From Bradyrhizobium sp. LTSP849 (lineage in GTDB: Bacteria > Pseudomonadota > Alphaproteobacteria > Rhizobiales > Xanthobacteraceae), in assembly GCF_000938255.1 (NCBI RefSeq), contig NZ_JYMR01000005.1:285757-349756 (forward strand): a stretch of DNA of 64,000 bases. Direction: 5' to 3'. Under the pieces are notes generated by a model. That model was not told the origin of the DNA and ran no database searches. It saw only the letters and a list, made by a program, of their open reading frames with translations. This document shows positions 36,298 through 44,494 of the stretch, one piece after another. How positions within the stretch are numbered: the first letter of the stretch is position 1; each line of letters begins with the position of its first letter. A program made the position numbers and the translations under genes.

Positions 36298-37597
36298 TTT
36301 CGTTTTCCGAGGACGAGGAGCTGAACAGGCCCGTGATGAAGCTGGGCAGTCCGCGCTCGTGTCCGGTATCGACGTTCAATTCCACGCTCATACCGACGCG
36401 CAATGACGGCATGTCGGGCGCATTGTTGACCCGGATGCGCATCGGAATGCGCTGGACAACCTTGACCCAATTGCCACTGGTATTTTCGGCCGGAAGCAAT
36501 GAAAAGCTCGATGCCGACGCCGGGCTTATGCTTTCGACCGTGCCAACCCATCGCTTGCCAGGATAGCTATCGACGTCGACCGTCACCTTCTGTCCGGGCT
36601 TGACATAAGTCAGTTCCGTTTCCTTCGGGCTGGCTTGAATCCAGACATGATCGGTCGACACAATGTTGAATGCTGTTGCTGCGGCGGCGAGATATTGGCC
36701 AGGCTGCAACGACGGCACGTTGGTCACGATTCCGGCGAAGGGTGCTTTGACAACGGTATGGGACAGCTGGCGCGCAGCCTCGTTCCGTGCAGCCAGCGCA
36801 TCCTTGTAGCGTGGATGATCCTCAATCGGCGCATCCGGATTATTGTTCAGGTTTGCGGCGATTCCGGCAAGCTGCGCTTCCAGCGAGGCGAGCTTTTGCT
36901 GCGATGCTTGCAGCGTATTGCGGGCCGCGTCAAACGTCGCCCGCGGTGTGAAGTCGTTGGTGATCAACTGTTGCTGGCGCTTGAAGTTGACATTGTTGAA
37001 ATCGACGTCTGTTTTGGCCTGTTCGACCTGGCTCTGCATGTTGCGGTAGCTGGTCTGCAGCGCGACAAGATCATTCCGGGTGTTTCCGATCTGGGCTTCA
37101 GCCCGATCCAGCGCCAGCCGAAATGGCAGGTCGTCCAGCTTGAACAGCACATCGCCCTTCGCGACCTTCTGGTTGTCGTGGACGAGTACGTTGGTGACAA
37201 TCCCGGAAACGTCGGTAGACAATCCGACCATGTCGGCCTGGACGTAGGCGTTGTCGGTCGACATGACAGCGCCCCCCGTCACATAGAGATAGCCGCCGAC
37301 GATCAGCGCCACCGGCAACAAGGCAAACATCAGAACCCGCTTTCGGGATTTTTTCGGCGCTCCCGGAGCGGCCGACGCAGGCCGGTGGTGCGGTTCGCCG
37401 GGCGACTTGCGATCGTCCGATCGCTCTTTCGCTGCCGGCTCGGCGGCTGCGTCTGTGTCTTGAGCGTCCCTCGCCTCGGGCGGATGGCGCGTCAAACGAT
37501 AGACCTTGTCCTCAGCGCCCTGTGAATCACTATGGGTGATGGCCTTTTCGCTGTCGGCACCGTGCCGTTTGGGATTTACTTCGCCGGTACTGCCCAT
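36290..37597 (-). CDS. EmrA-like membrane fusion protein (HlyD family)
   Basis: This 435-residue protein has a long cytoplasmic N-terminal tail of about 85 charged, proline-rich residues. A single membrane anchor (VLMFALLPVALIVGGYLYVTGG) follows, then a biotinyl-lipoyl-like domain, a coiled coil and a beta-barrel. STDNAYVQADMVGLSTDVSG and APFAGIVTNVPSLQPGQYL are typical HlyD/EmrA motifs. The ATG at 37597 is preferred; the frame runs back further through the marR gene. It overlaps marR by 22 bp and emrB by 8 bp. The N-terminal tail is longer than in E. coli EmrA. Confidence 0.88.
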   Translation of the reverse strand: MGSTGEVNPKRHGADSEKAITHSDSQGAEDKVYRLTRHPPEARDAQDTDAAAEPAAKERSDDRKSPGEPHHRPASAAPGAPKKSRKRVLMFALLPVALIVGGYLYVTGGAVMSTDNAYVQADMVGLSTDVSGIVTNVLVHDNQKVAKGDVLFKLDDLPFRLALDRAEAQIGNTRNDLVALQTSYRNMQSQVEQAKTDVDFNNVNFKRQQQLITNDFTPRATFDAARNTLQASQQKLASLEAQLAGIAANLNNNPDAPIEDHPRYKDALAARNEAARQLSHTVVKAPFAGIVTNVPSLQPGQYLAAAATAFNIVSTDHVWIQASPKETELTYVKPGQKVTVDVDSYPGKRWVGTVESISPASASSFSLLPAENTSGNWVKVVQRIPMRIRVNNAPDMPSLRVGMSVELNVDTGHERGLPSFITGLFSSSSSENEND

Positions 37598-38058
37598 GAC
37601 TTGCTCGCTTCTGCTTTTCCTCCGAAGTCGCACGCTTCGGTGAGGTTGAGTTTCAAAACTTTGAGGGTCTCCAGCAGGCGCAAACCTTCCGACTCGGATA
37701 GACCGGTCAGCGCCTCGCGGCGGGTGATCTCGCCGAGCTTGCGTGCCTGCATCAGCTTTGGCCGGGCAGCCGGCGCAAGCCGGAGGATCCGGACCCGCCG
37801 GTCCGACGAATCCGGATGTCGCTCGATCAGCCCGCAAGCCTCTAGCTTGTCCAAAATCCGCGAAAGCGTGATCGGCTCGATGTCGAGGAGTTCTGCCAAT
37901 CCGCTTTGGTTGATGCCTTCGTTCTGAGCCAGATAGGCCAGCGCCTGCCATTGCGATCGCGTCAGCCCGGATTCGCGGGAAATCTGCTCAAACCTCTTCC
38001 TGAGCAGCCGCGCGACTTCGTGCAGCAGAAAACCAAGGGTGGGGGATTCGACTTCCAA
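37576..38058 (-). CDS. MarR-family transcriptional regulator
   Basis: This 160-residue winged-helix protein has the MarR core at about residues 30 to 120: RSQWQALAYLAQNEGINQSGLAELLDIEPITLSRILDKLEACGLIERHPDSSDRRVRIL, here written only to show the helix-turn-helix and wing order. The best start is a TTG at 38058, with AGGAG 10 bp before it; no ATG lies near. It heads the marR-emrA-emrB operon. Two tandem palindromic sites lie 28 to 66 bp upstream, suggesting autorepression relieved by a ligand. Confidence 0.85.
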   Translation of the reverse strand: MEVESPTLGFLLHEVARLLRKRFEQISRESGLTRSQWQALAYLAQNEGINQSGLAELLDIEPITLSRILDKLEACGLIERHPDSSDRRVRILRLAPAARPKLMQARKLGEITRREALTGLSESEGLRLLETLKVLKLNLTEACDFGGKAEASKSWAVPAK

Positions 38059-38085
38059 GGCTCTCAAACTCCTACGTAAGCTTAT

Positions 38086-38124
38086 GATAAGCTTGCTTAT
38101 GAATCTGATAAGCTTGCTTATGAA
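38086..38124 (-). promoter_or_regulatory. Tandem MarR operator
   Basis: The 18-mer GATAAGCTTGCTTATGAA occurs twice, at 38086-38103 and 38107-38124, 21 bp apart (two helical turns). Each contains the dyad ATAAGC-TT-GCTTAT, and a half-copy (TAAGCTTA) adjoins at 38077. They lie just upstream of the marR TTG start. Confidence 0.75.
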
Positions 38125-38451
38125 AAATGCAAGCGCACCCCCTCTGGAAACACGCCATCGTGAAGGGGGCAGGTCAGCGTCTGAAGGAATCGGAACAGGC
38201 GCGAAGTGCTTGCTCGGCGCGTGATCCGAGGACGAGGGAACGGAGCGCTGTGATCGGCGCTCCTCTCGACGCTTCAGCGCAGGAGAACGCTTCGCGTTGG
38301 AGGCGCAATCGTTACGGACGGCAATGGACAGGCTCGATTTTTGCCAACGCTCTTCTCTGAAAAATTCGGTCCAGTCCCGCAAGGAGGAGAGGGGCGCAGT
38401 CCGCGCATTGACTCCACGCCTCCCCGCTGCCGCTTGAGCTGGACAAACGAA

Positions 38452-38489
38452 AAGGCCCGGCCGCCATTGGCGACCGGGCCTTCTCTTTT
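38452..38489. terminator. Hairpin terminator downstream of hpnH
   Basis: AAGGCCCGG-CCGCC at 38452-38465 pairs with GGCG-ACCGGGCCTT at 38469-38482 with one mismatch and a 3-base loop. CTCTTTT follows on the plus strand. On the minus strand TTTTCGTTTG follows, so it may end hpnH transcription as well. Confidence 0.7.
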
Positions 38490-38535
38490 GATGTTCGTAG
38501 CTCGAAATCCAAGGCCTCTAGCGCGGAAAGACTGT

Positions 38536-38566
38536 CCCGGATTTCGCTTGCGCTCATCCGGGCTAC
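38536..38566. repeat. REP-like element
   Basis: CCCGGATTTCGC...CATCCGGGCTAC forms a short inverted repeat. Similar units occur at 48925-49006. It lies between the terminator and the hpnH stop. Confidence 0.55.
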
Positions 38567-38578
38567 AGATCTTCGTGC

Positions 38579-39739
38579 TTACGCGGCGGTTGAAGCCTTC
38601 CGGGCGGCCTTCTCCTGAGCGGCGGCGGCCTCGTCCTTGCGGATCTCCGACAGGCGCTTCTGCACTTCGGCCGAGAAGATGTACTGCGCCGGGCGCTGCT
38701 TCGACATGTCGATCTCCGGCGCCATCGGACCCGTGGTCCTGATGCCGCGTAGCGACACCCACATCGCCTTGATCGGGTTGTTGAGCGCTGCGGTCGCCGC
38801 CGTCGGCTCGTAACCGCAATGGGCCATACAGTCCGCGCACTTCTCGTACTTGCCGGTGCCGTAGGTCTCCCAGTCCGTGGTGTCCATCAGCTCCTTGAAG
38901 GTTTTTGCGTAGCCTTCACCGAGCAGGTAGCAGGGCTTCTGCCAACCAAAAATGTTGCGTGCGGGCATGCCCCAGGGCGTGCACTCGTATTCCTGGTTGC
39001 CGGCGAGGAAGTCGAGGAACAGGCCGGAATGCATGAAGTTCCACTTCTTGCCCTTGCCCATTGCAAAGACGTCGCGGAACAGCTTCTTGGTCTTGGTGCG
39101 GTTGAGGAAGTGCGCCTGGTCCGGCGCACGCTCATAGGCATAGCCCGGCGACATCGAGACGCCGACACCGAGCTCGACGGTAAGGTCGAGGAATTTTGCG
39201 ATCTCTTCGGCCGGATGGCCGTCGAAGATGGTGGCGTTGACGTTGACGGTGAAGCCGCGCGCCTTCGCCGCCTTGATCGCGGACACGGCGCGGTCGAACA
39301 CGCCCTTCTGCGACACGGCCTTGTCGTGATGGTCCTTCAGGCCGTCGAGATGCACGGAGAAGAACAGATAGGGCGAGGGCTCGAACAGATCGAGCTTCTT
39401 CTCGAGCAGCAGCGCGTTGGTGCAGAGCGAGACGAACTTTTTGCGCGCCACGAGGCCGCGCACGATCTCGCCGATCTCCTTGTGGATCAGCGGCTCGCCG
39501 CCGGGAATCGCCACCATCGGCGCGCCGCACTCGTCAGCCGCGTCCCAGCACTCCTGTGCGGTCATGCGGCGGTTGAGGATCGCATCCGGATAGTCGATCT
39601 TGCCGCAGCCGACGCAGGCGAGGTTGCAGCGGAACAGCGGCTCCAGCATCAGCACGAGCGGATAGCGTTTGCGGCCAAGCATTTTCTGCTTGAGCAAATA
39701 GCCGCCGATACGCATTTCCTTGAAGAAGGGGATAGCCAT
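38579..39739 (-). CDS. hpnH: Adenosylhopane synthase HpnH (radical SAM)
   Basis: This 386-residue radical SAM protein has cluster cysteines C38, C42 and C45 in EPLFRCNLACVGCGKIDYP. Its N-terminus (MAIPFFKEMRIGGYLLKQK) is typical of HpnH. It adds a 5'-deoxyadenosyl group from SAM to diploptene, giving adenosylhopane, the first side-chain step. A SPASM-like C-terminal cysteine region (KCADCMAHCGYEPTAA) is present. It follows ispH by 36 bp on the same strand. The partner hpnG is in the other half of the locus. Confidence 0.95.
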   Translation of the reverse strand: MAIPFFKEMRIGGYLLKQKMLGRKRYPLVLMLEPLFRCNLACVGCGKIDYPDAILNRRMTAQECWDAADECGAPMVAIPGGEPLIHKEIGEIVRGLVARKKFVSLCTNALLLEKKLDLFEPSPYLFFSVHLDGLKDHHDKAVSQKGVFDRAVSAIKAAKARGFTVNVNATIFDGHPAEEIAKFLDLTVELGVGVSMSPGYAYERAPDQAHFLNRTKTKKLFRDVFAMGKGKKWNFMHSGLFLDFLAGNQEYECTPWGMPARNIFGWQKPCYLLGEGYAKTFKELMDTTDWETYGTGKYEKCADCMAHCGYEPTAATAALNNPIKAMWVSLRGIRTTGPMAPEIDMSKQRPAQYIFSAEVQKRLSEIRKDEAAAAQEKAARKASTAA

Positions 39740-39775
39740 TACACGTTTTCTTTCTGGGCTTGGAATTCGGGTAGG

Positions 39776-40702
39776 TCAGCTCGCAGCCAGTTGGGCCGGA
39801 AGCCTGAATTCGATGTTTTCCTCGCGGCCCGGGAGCACCGACACCGTCACCGGTCCGATCCGCCGCAGCGCTTCGATCACGTCATCCACCAGCACCTCGG
39901 GCGCCGAGGCGCCGGCCGTGAGGCCGACGGTTCTGGCACCTTTCAACCACTCCGGATTGAGCTCGCGGCCATCGGCGATCAAATAACTCGCGACGCCGGC
40001 CTCAGTGCCGATTTCGCGGAGCCTGTTCGAGTTCGAGCTATTGGCAGCGCCCACCACCAAGATCACGTCGACCAGCTTACTCAAGTCCCTTACCGCAGAT
40101 TGGCGGTTCTGTGTCGCATAGCAGATATCCCGGATGTCGGGGCCTTGAATATCTGTAAATCTGGCCTGAAGGGCCCCGATAATGTCCCTGGTGTCGTCGA
40201 CCGACAGCGTGGTCTGGGTGATATAGGCCACAGGCGTATCGACCGGCAGCGTCAGGGCCTTAACCTCGTCGACACTCTGGACCAGCAGCACGGGGCCGGG
40301 AACCTGGCCCATCGTGCCCTCGACCTCGGGATGGCCGGCATGGCCGATCAGGATCAGGGTACGGCCCTTGGTGATGTAGCGCTTCCCCTGATTGTGAACT
40401 TTCGTGACCAGGGGGCAGGTGGCGTTCAGCACCGGAAGGTCGCGCGCGGCGGCCTCTTCCTCGACGCTGCGCGCGACGCCATGGGCGCTGAAAACGGTCA
40501 CTGCCTTCGGCGGAACCTCAGACAGCTCCTCGACGAAGATCGCACCCTTATTCTTCAGGCTCTCGACGACGTATTTGTTGTGCACGATCTCATGGCGCAC
40601 GTAGACGGGCGGGCCGTACTTCTGGAGGGCCCGTTCTACGATCTCGATCGCCCGCACCACGCCCGCGCAAAAGCCGCGCGGCTGCGCTAGATAAACTTCC
40701 AT
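39776..40702 (-). CDS. ispH: 4-hydroxy-3-methylbut-2-enyl diphosphate reductase IspH
   Basis: This 308-residue enzyme has its three cluster cysteines: C12 in [10 protein letters not shown]96 in LNATCPLV, and C194 in [11 protein letters not shown]. It makes IPP and DMAPP in the last step of the MEP pathway, feeding hopanoid synthesis. The ATG at 40702 ([10 protein letters not shown]) is preferred over a TTG at 40720. It precedes hpnH in a two-gene operon. Many rhizobia keep an ispH copy near hopanoid genes; whether this is the only copy in the genome cannot be told. Confidence 0.95.
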   Translation of the reverse strand: MEVYLAQPRGFCAGVVRAIEIVERALQKYGPPVYVRHEIVHNKYVVESLKNKGAIFVEELSEVPPKAVTVFSAHGVARSVEEEAAARDLPVLNATCPLVTKVHNQGKRYITKGRTLILIGHAGHPEVEGTMGQVPGPVLLVQSVDEVKALTLPVDTPVAYITQTTLSVDDTRDIIGALQARFTDIQGPDIRDICYATQNRQSAVRDLSKLVDVILVVGAANSSNSNRLREIGTEAGVASYLIADGRELNPEWLKGARTVGLTAGASAPEVLVDDVIEALRRIGPVTVSVLPGREENIEFRLPAQLAAS

Positions 40703-41163
40703 TGGACGCCCATCACGCAAGTTGCACCAATCCGCTCAATTGTCCCTGGCGGCACCCCGATACTGGCCGATGTTGCAATATCCGCACCATTGGCTTCGCG
40801 ACCGCGGTAACCGCCCACCCCATCTGGGCCCTAGCGCATGCAAGCACAGCACTTTGTGTCAAAAAATCGGCAGCAAGGAAAGGTGGAATGAACCTTGGGT
40901 TCCCTATAGAGCTAATCTCGCGGTATTATAATATGGTATTTTGTGTGCGCAAAATGGCGACGTTTGTGCTCACCCCTTCGTCACTTTCCCGCCTCAAGTC
41001 ACCGGCTATACCGACCGCCCCGCAAGATTTTGCCATGGTCTCCCGGCGTTTACTTCGAACCTTGTTCCCGCGAGACGCACTCAAAACAGCAATAGGTTTC
41101 GCTCCGGAACTCCGATAAACAGCGGGCGTTTCCGGCAAGCTGTTAACACTAGAAAGAAAATAC
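40703..41163. promoter_or_regulatory. Divergent control region between ispH and hpnN
   Basis: This 461-bp gene-free region contains a 13-bp dyad GAACC-TTG-GGTTC (40890-40902), an AT-rich stretch TATTATAATATGG (40924-40936), an inverted repeat ATTTTG...CAAAAT (40938-40955), and the EcfG promoter at 41106. An open frame of 76 codons from 40888 has a ribosome-site-like leader but poor coding composition. Confidence 0.5.
41106..41130 (+). promoter_or_regulatory. Consensus EcfG general stress promoter of hpnN
   Basis: GGAAC at 41106-41110 and CGTT at 41127-41130 are 16 bp apart, an exact match to the alphaproteobacterial EcfG consensus. It ends 33 bp before the GTG start of hpnN, so a short leader is expected. 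Confidence 0.8.
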
Positions 41164-43752
41164 GTGCTGCAAAGCGTCGTCGTTGCCATCGTCAGGGCCT
41201 GCACCCGGTTTGCCCCCCTCGTCGTCGTTCTCGGGCTCCTGTTGGCGGTCGGGGCGGGCTATTACACGTCCCAGCACTTCGCCATCAACACCGACATCAA
41301 TTCGCTGATTGCCCAGAATCTGGACTGGCGCCAGCGCGACCAGCAGTTCGACCGCGCCTTCGATCGCGATGCGACGATTCTCGCCGTCGTCGAGGCCAAG
41401 ACGCCGGAGATGGCGACTGCGGCTGCGGACGCGCTCTATGCCAAGCTGAAGGACAACAAGACCGACTTCCAGTCGATGCAGCAGCTCGGCACCGGCGAGT
41501 TCTTCGAGAAGAATGGCCTGCTGTTCCTGCCGACCGAGGAAGTCGGCAAGATCACCAGCCAGTTCGAATCCGCGGCCCCCCTGATCGAGATCATGGCTGG
41601 CGATCCCTCGATCCGCGGCCTGACCGGCGCGCTGGAGACAGGACTTGCCGGCGTCAAGCGCGGGCAAGTGAAGCTCGACAACACCGAGCGGCCGTTCAAC
41701 CAGATCGCCGAGACGGTCGAGACCGTGCTCAACAAGGGCAATGCGAGCTTCTCCTGGCGCGAGCTCGTCAGCGACCAGCCGCTGTCGGATTCCGACAAGC
41801 GCGCCTTCATCGAGTTCAAGCCGGTCCTCGACTACAACGCGCTGGAGCCCGGCAAGGACGCCACCGACGCGATTCGCAAGGCCGCCGCCGATCTGGATTT
41901 CCCGACCAAATACCAGGCGCGGGTACGGCTGACCGGTCCGGTCCCGATTGCCAACGAGGAATACGCCACCGTCCAGGAAGGCGCCGTCGTCAACGGCATC
42001 GGCACGGTGGTCGTCGTGCTCTTGATCCTGTGGCTTGCGCTGCACTCCTCGAAGATCATCTTCGCGGTGTTCATCAATCTCTTCGTCGGTCTCGCGCTGA
42101 CAACCGCCGCCGGCCTGATGATGGTCGGCTCGTTCAACCTGCTGTCGATCGCGTTCGCCGTGCTGTTCGTGGGACTGGGCGTCGATTTCGGTATCCAGTA
42201 CAGCGTCCGCTACCGCTCGGAGCGCTATAAGCACGACAATCTCTCCGGCGCGCTGGTGCTTGCCGCGAAGCGCTCCGCGGTGCCGCTGTCGCTGGCGGCG
42301 ATGGCGACCGCCGCCGGCTTCCTCTGTTTCCTGCCGACCGACTACAAGGGCATCTCCGAGCTCGGCCAGATCGCGGGCGTCGGCATGCTGGTGGCGTTCA
42401 TCTCCAGCATCACCATCCTGCCCGCGATGTTGAAGCTGCTGAATCCGCCCGGCGAGATGGAGCCGGTCGGCTATGCCTTCCTGGCGCCGCTCGATTACTT
42501 CCTGGAGAAGCACCGTGTGTTGGTTGTGGGCGGCACATTGCTGCTGGCGATCGCCGGCCTGCCGCTGCTCTACTTCCTGAAGTTCGACTTCAACCCGATG
42601 AACCTGCGCAACCCGAAGGCGGAATCGATCGCGACCTTCCTCGACCTGCGCAAGGATCCCAACACCGGCGCCAATGCCATCAACGTGATGACCACGTCGG
42701 AAGAGCAGGCGAAACAGGTCGAGGCCAGGCTCGAGAAGGTGCCGGAAGTGCTGCGGGTGATGTCGCTCGACAGCTTCGTGCCGGAGGATCAGCAGCCGAA
42801 GCTGAAGCTGCTCGCACAGGGCGCCAAAGTGCTGAACCCCGCGCTCAATCCGGACCAGATCGACGCGGCGCCGTCCGACCAGGAGAACGTCCAGTCGCTG
42901 CAATCCTCGGTCGACAATCTGCGCCGGACCGCCGGTGACGCCAAGGGCCCGGGCGCCGTCGCCTCGCGCCGGCTCGCGGACGCACTGGAGAAGCTCGCCA
43001 AGGCCGACGAGGCGACCCGCAACAAGGCACAGGACGTGTTCGTCACGCCGATGAAGATCGTGTTCGACCAGCTCAGGAATGCGATGCAGGCCGAGCCGGT
43101 CAGCCTGAAGTCGCTGCCGCCCGATCTCGTCAACACCTGGAAGAGCAAGGACGGCATCACCCGCGTCGAGGCGCTGCCGAAGGGCGATCCCAACGATAAC
43201 GACACGCTGCGCAAGTTTGCGGCAGCGGTGCTCGCTGCCGAGCCGACCGCGATCGGCGGCCCGGTCTCGATCCTGAAATCCGGCGACACCGTGGTGAACG
43301 CGTTCATCCACGCCGGTATCTATGCGTTGCTGGTGATCGGCCTGTTGCTCTGGGTCACGTTGCGGCGGATCACCGACGTGCTGATGACTTTGGTGCCGCT
43401 TCTGGTTGCCGGCGCGGTGACGCTCGAGATATGCGTGCTGATCGGCCTGCCGCTCAACTTCGCCAACATCGTCGCGTTCCCGCTGCTGCTCGGCGTCGGC
43501 GTTGCCTTCAAGATCTACTATGTCGTGGCCTGGCGCTCGGGCAGGACAAACCTGCTTCAAACCAGCCTGACGCGCGCGATCTTTTTCAGCGCGCTGACGA
43601 CGGCGACCGCGTTCGGCAGCCTGTGGCTGTCGAGCCATCCGGGCACATCCAGCATGGGCAAGCTGCTGGCGCTCTCGCTGGTGACGACGCTCGCCGCCGT
43701 GCTGCTGTTTCAGCCGGCCCTAATGGGCAAACCCCGCAATCTCAGGGAGTAG
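41164..43752 (+). CDS. hpnN: Hopanoid transporter HpnN (RND/MMPL family)
   Basis: This 862-residue membrane protein starts at a GTG. It has one transmembrane segment near residues 15 to 38 and a periplasmic loop with FAINTDINSLIAQNLDWRQRDQQF. A block of segments follows around 275 to 400 (LLSIAFAVLFVGLGVDFGIQYSVRYR), then a second copy of this plan with a large loop and a segment block around 720 to 850. This is the layout of HpnN, shown in Rhodopseudomonas palustris to be needed to move hopanoids to the outer membrane. Its position between ispH-hpnH and hpnO supports the call. The 3' end overlaps a convergent gene by 33 bp. Confidence 0.93.
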   Translation: MLQSVVVAIVRACTRFAPLVVVLGLLLAVGAGYYTSQHFAINTDINSLIAQNLDWRQRDQQFDRAFDRDATILAVVEAKTPEMATAAADALYAKLKDNKTDFQSMQQLGTGEFFEKNGLLFLPTEEVGKITSQFESAAPLIEIMAGDPSIRGLTGALETGLAGVKRGQVKLDNTERPFNQIAETVETVLNKGNASFSWRELVSDQPLSDSDKRAFIEFKPVLDYNALEPGKDATDAIRKAAADLDFPTKYQARVRLTGPVPIANEEYATVQEGAVVNGIGTVVVVLLILWLALHSSKIIFAVFINLFVGLALTTAAGLMMVGSFNLLSIAFAVLFVGLGVDFGIQYSVRYRSERYKHDNLSGALVLAAKRSAVPLSLAAMATAAGFLCFLPTDYKGISELGQIAGVGMLVAFISSITILPAMLKLLNPPGEMEPVGYAFLAPLDYFLEKHRVLVVGGTLLLAIAGLPLLYFLKFDFNPMNLRNPKAESIATFLDLRKDPNTGANAINVMTTSEEQAKQVEARLEKVPEVLRVMSLDSFVPEDQQPKLKLLAQGAKVLNPALNPDQIDAAPSDQENVQSLQSSVDNLRRTAGDAKGPGAVASRRLADALEKLAKADEATRNKAQDVFVTPMKIVFDQLRNAMQAEPVSLKSLPPDLVNTWKSKDGITRVEALPKGDPNDNDTLRKFAAAVLAAEPTAIGGPVSILKSGDTVVNAFIHAGIYALLVIGLLLWVTLRRITDVLMTLVPLLVAGAVTLEICVLIGLPLNFANIVAFPLLLGVGVAFKIYYVVAWRSGRTNLLQTSLTRAIFFSALTTATAFGSLWLSSHPGTSSMGKLLALSLVTTLAAVLLFQPALMGKPRNLRE

Positions 43753-44352
43753 GCAGATGTCACCGACGGGGTCGGCGGCGCCTTTCTGACCGGGCTTGGC
43801 CGCGGCGGCGCTCTTCGGAGCTCCCGTCGTCGGCGCAGGTGCCACGGCGCCCGGCGTTGCTGCGGCCTTGGGCGCCGCGCCGGTGGTTTTTGGCGCACCT
43901 TTGGCCATGGCATTGGCGGGGCTCAACGGGATCGGCGGCCCGACTCGGGTCCAGGTCTCTCCCCCGCACAGGAAACCCAGCACGCAGCCCTTGATTTCGA
44001 GCTGGTCGGTGCCAACCGGCGTGATGGTCGCGCTGTACATCTGACCATCTTTTGCGTTGTAGACCTGACCTTCCCATTGCTCGGCGCCGGCCGTCTTCTT
44101 CATGTCGTTCAGGATCGCCATGCCCAGCGTTGGCCTGTTCTTTTTTGAGACATCCGGGTTGTTGTCGTCGCGCCCGCCGGTCTGCTTTTCCCAGGAAACC
44201 GCGCCCCACATGTTGCCATTGCATTGGGCGACGCGGACATTGGCGACGCCGTCGGCGACCCTCCAGTCACCAGTCGGATCGGCGGCGAGCGCGGGCGTCA
44301 GGCAGGTGTAACCACCAGCCAGTATTATTCCGGTGTAAAGGGCCAAACGCAT
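43720..44352 (-). CDS. DUF2147 family exported protein
   Basis: This 210-residue protein has a signal peptide (RLALYTGIILAGGYTCLTPALAA) and a DUF2147 domain at about residues 28 to 140 (DPTGDWRVADGVANVRVAQCNGNMWGAVSWEK; QMYSATITPVGTDQLEIKGCVLGFLCGGETWTRV). A low-complexity Ala/Pro/Thr-rich tail follows (GAPKTTGAAPKAAATPGAVAP). The ATG at 44352 follows AAGGAA. DUF2147 proteins are periplasmic with unknown function. Its last 33 bases lie antisense to the hpnN 3' end. Confidence 0.82.
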   Translation of the reverse strand: MRLALYTGIILAGGYTCLTPALAADPTGDWRVADGVANVRVAQCNGNMWGAVSWEKQTGGRDDNNPDVSKKNRPTLGMAILNDMKKTAGAEQWEGQVYNAKDGQMYSATITPVGTDQLEIKGCVLGFLCGGETWTRVGPPIPLSPANAMAKGAPKTTGAAPKAAATPGAVAPAPTTGAPKSAAAAKPGQKGAADPVGDICLLPEIAGFAH

Positions 44353-44494
44353 GAGTGTTCCTTGGTCGTACAACATGGTTTAAAGCTGTGCTTGCGAAGA
44401 TGGTCCGAAAAAGGGCAAAAGGCCGCACAGACCCTTTTCCGTTTGCTGACCGTTTTCAGTTGACGAAGCGGCCCTCAACCGAAGTATGTAGCGG

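Noticed and set aside
40888..41118. Possible 76-codon gene with a ribosome-site-like leader in the ispH-hpnN gap
   Set aside because: Codon use is unlike the neighbours, the product has no signal or motif, and it would run through the EcfG promoter region; kept only as part of the control region.
41149..43638. Very long open frame antisense to hpnN (about 830 codons)
   Set aside because: It is rich in Arg, Gln, Asp and His as expected for the mirror of a high-GC membrane protein gene, has no domain, and hpnN on the other strand is clearly real.
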